Source: CAYQUO01 sp964420835 (GTDB lineage Bacteria > Chloroflexota > Anaerolineae > Anaerolineales > Anaerolineaceae). Taken from it: 14,339 bases of DNA. Shown one piece after another: positions 14,162-14,339 of the stretch. The notes beneath the pieces were generated by a model. It was given only the letters and a program-made list of their open reading frames with translations, was not told the DNA's origin and searched no databases. Position 1 is the first letter of the stretch, and each line of letters opens with the position of its first letter. Location of the stretch: contig CAYQUO010000031.1 of the NCBI GenBank assembly GCA_964420835.1, positions 1-14,339 on the forward strand, written 5' to 3'. Both the position numbers and the translations under genes were made by a program.

Positions 14162-14339
14162 GTGGCCATATTTAAAGAGTACCCTGGCAATGCGGACTTT
14201 TTCCGATCTGGCACAGTGGCCAAATTACCGGATGGCACAGGCGACACAACCGAGGATGTATCACGTCCCGGCAACTGGGGCCTTGGCATCGCCGATCCAA
14301 CAACTATAGCGGCGAAGCTCGAGGTTGCCGGATGTGCAG
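14162..14339 (+). CDS. Fibre-like structural protein, N-terminal part
   Basis: An open frame starts at GTG with GGAGGAG 6 nt upstream and continues past the window end; 59 codons are visible. The N-terminus (MAIFKEYPGNADFF) resembles the start of the preceding protein (MATFQSYAIPVI). It then reads DVSRPGNWGLGIADPTTIAAKLEVAG, matching the GNVGIGTxxPxxKLxVxG motif common in phage tail-fibre and adhesin-like proteins. Placed next to capsid and decoration genes, it could be a head fibre or a tail fibre. Confidence 0.65.
   Translation, partial: MAIFKEYPGNADFFRSGTVAKLPDGTGDTTEDVSRPGNWGLGIADPTTIAAKLEVAGCA

Overview
The window is the head (capsid) module of a tailed double-stranded DNA bacteriophage or prophage (Caudoviricetes). 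The evidence is a recognisable large terminase, a terminase small-subunit-like gene, a portal protein, a Mu F-like head morphogenesis domain, an HK97-gp10-like protein, a prohead protease with scaffold, a major capsid protein, and decoration- and fibre-like proteins, tightly packed on the + strand. The genes use Shine-Dalgarno sites and several ATGA stop/start overlaps, so the host is a bacterium. Its phylum cannot be read from the sequence. Several of the unknown-function proteins resemble families I remember from environmental phages, possibly including phages of Chloroflexota, but this is weak.

Layout. Positions 1-1000 hold one leftward gene (98-889) with its own sigma70-like promoter, an operator-like palindrome and an intrinsic terminator. 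It looks more AT-rich than the rest, like a phage 'moron' cassette. Positions 1001-1359 are a non-coding divergent region with GCGYAGGCGC repeats and long alternating purine-pyrimidine runs. From 1360 everything is rightward: a treble-clef zinc-finger protein, a small-terminase-like protein with two HTH units, the large terminase (TerL), two small conserved phage proteins, and a portal fused to a MuF domain. Then come two coupled conserved proteins, a small two-helix membrane protein, a 79-residue conserved protein and a gp10-like neck/tail-completion protein.

At 9401-10120 a LuxR/GerE-type HTH gene interrupts the structural genes. It has paired 11-bp dyads upstream and a perfect 10-bp-arm inverted repeat downstream, overlapping a possible promoter for the capsid genes. 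Next are a prohead protease fused to a scaffold (with a likely nested scaffold start), a cysteine-rich major capsid protein, two adjacent proteins sharing one beta-rich domain and separated by a long imperfect hairpin, and the start of a fibre-like gene that runs off the window.

How it works together: the terminase pair packages DNA through the portal. The protease/scaffold fusion directs and matures a procapsid built from the major capsid protein. MuF and gp10-like proteins serve ejection or head completion and the neck. The duplicated-domain proteins and the last gene probably decorate the particle. The LuxR-like protein and the hairpins suggest separate transcriptional control of the late capsid block.
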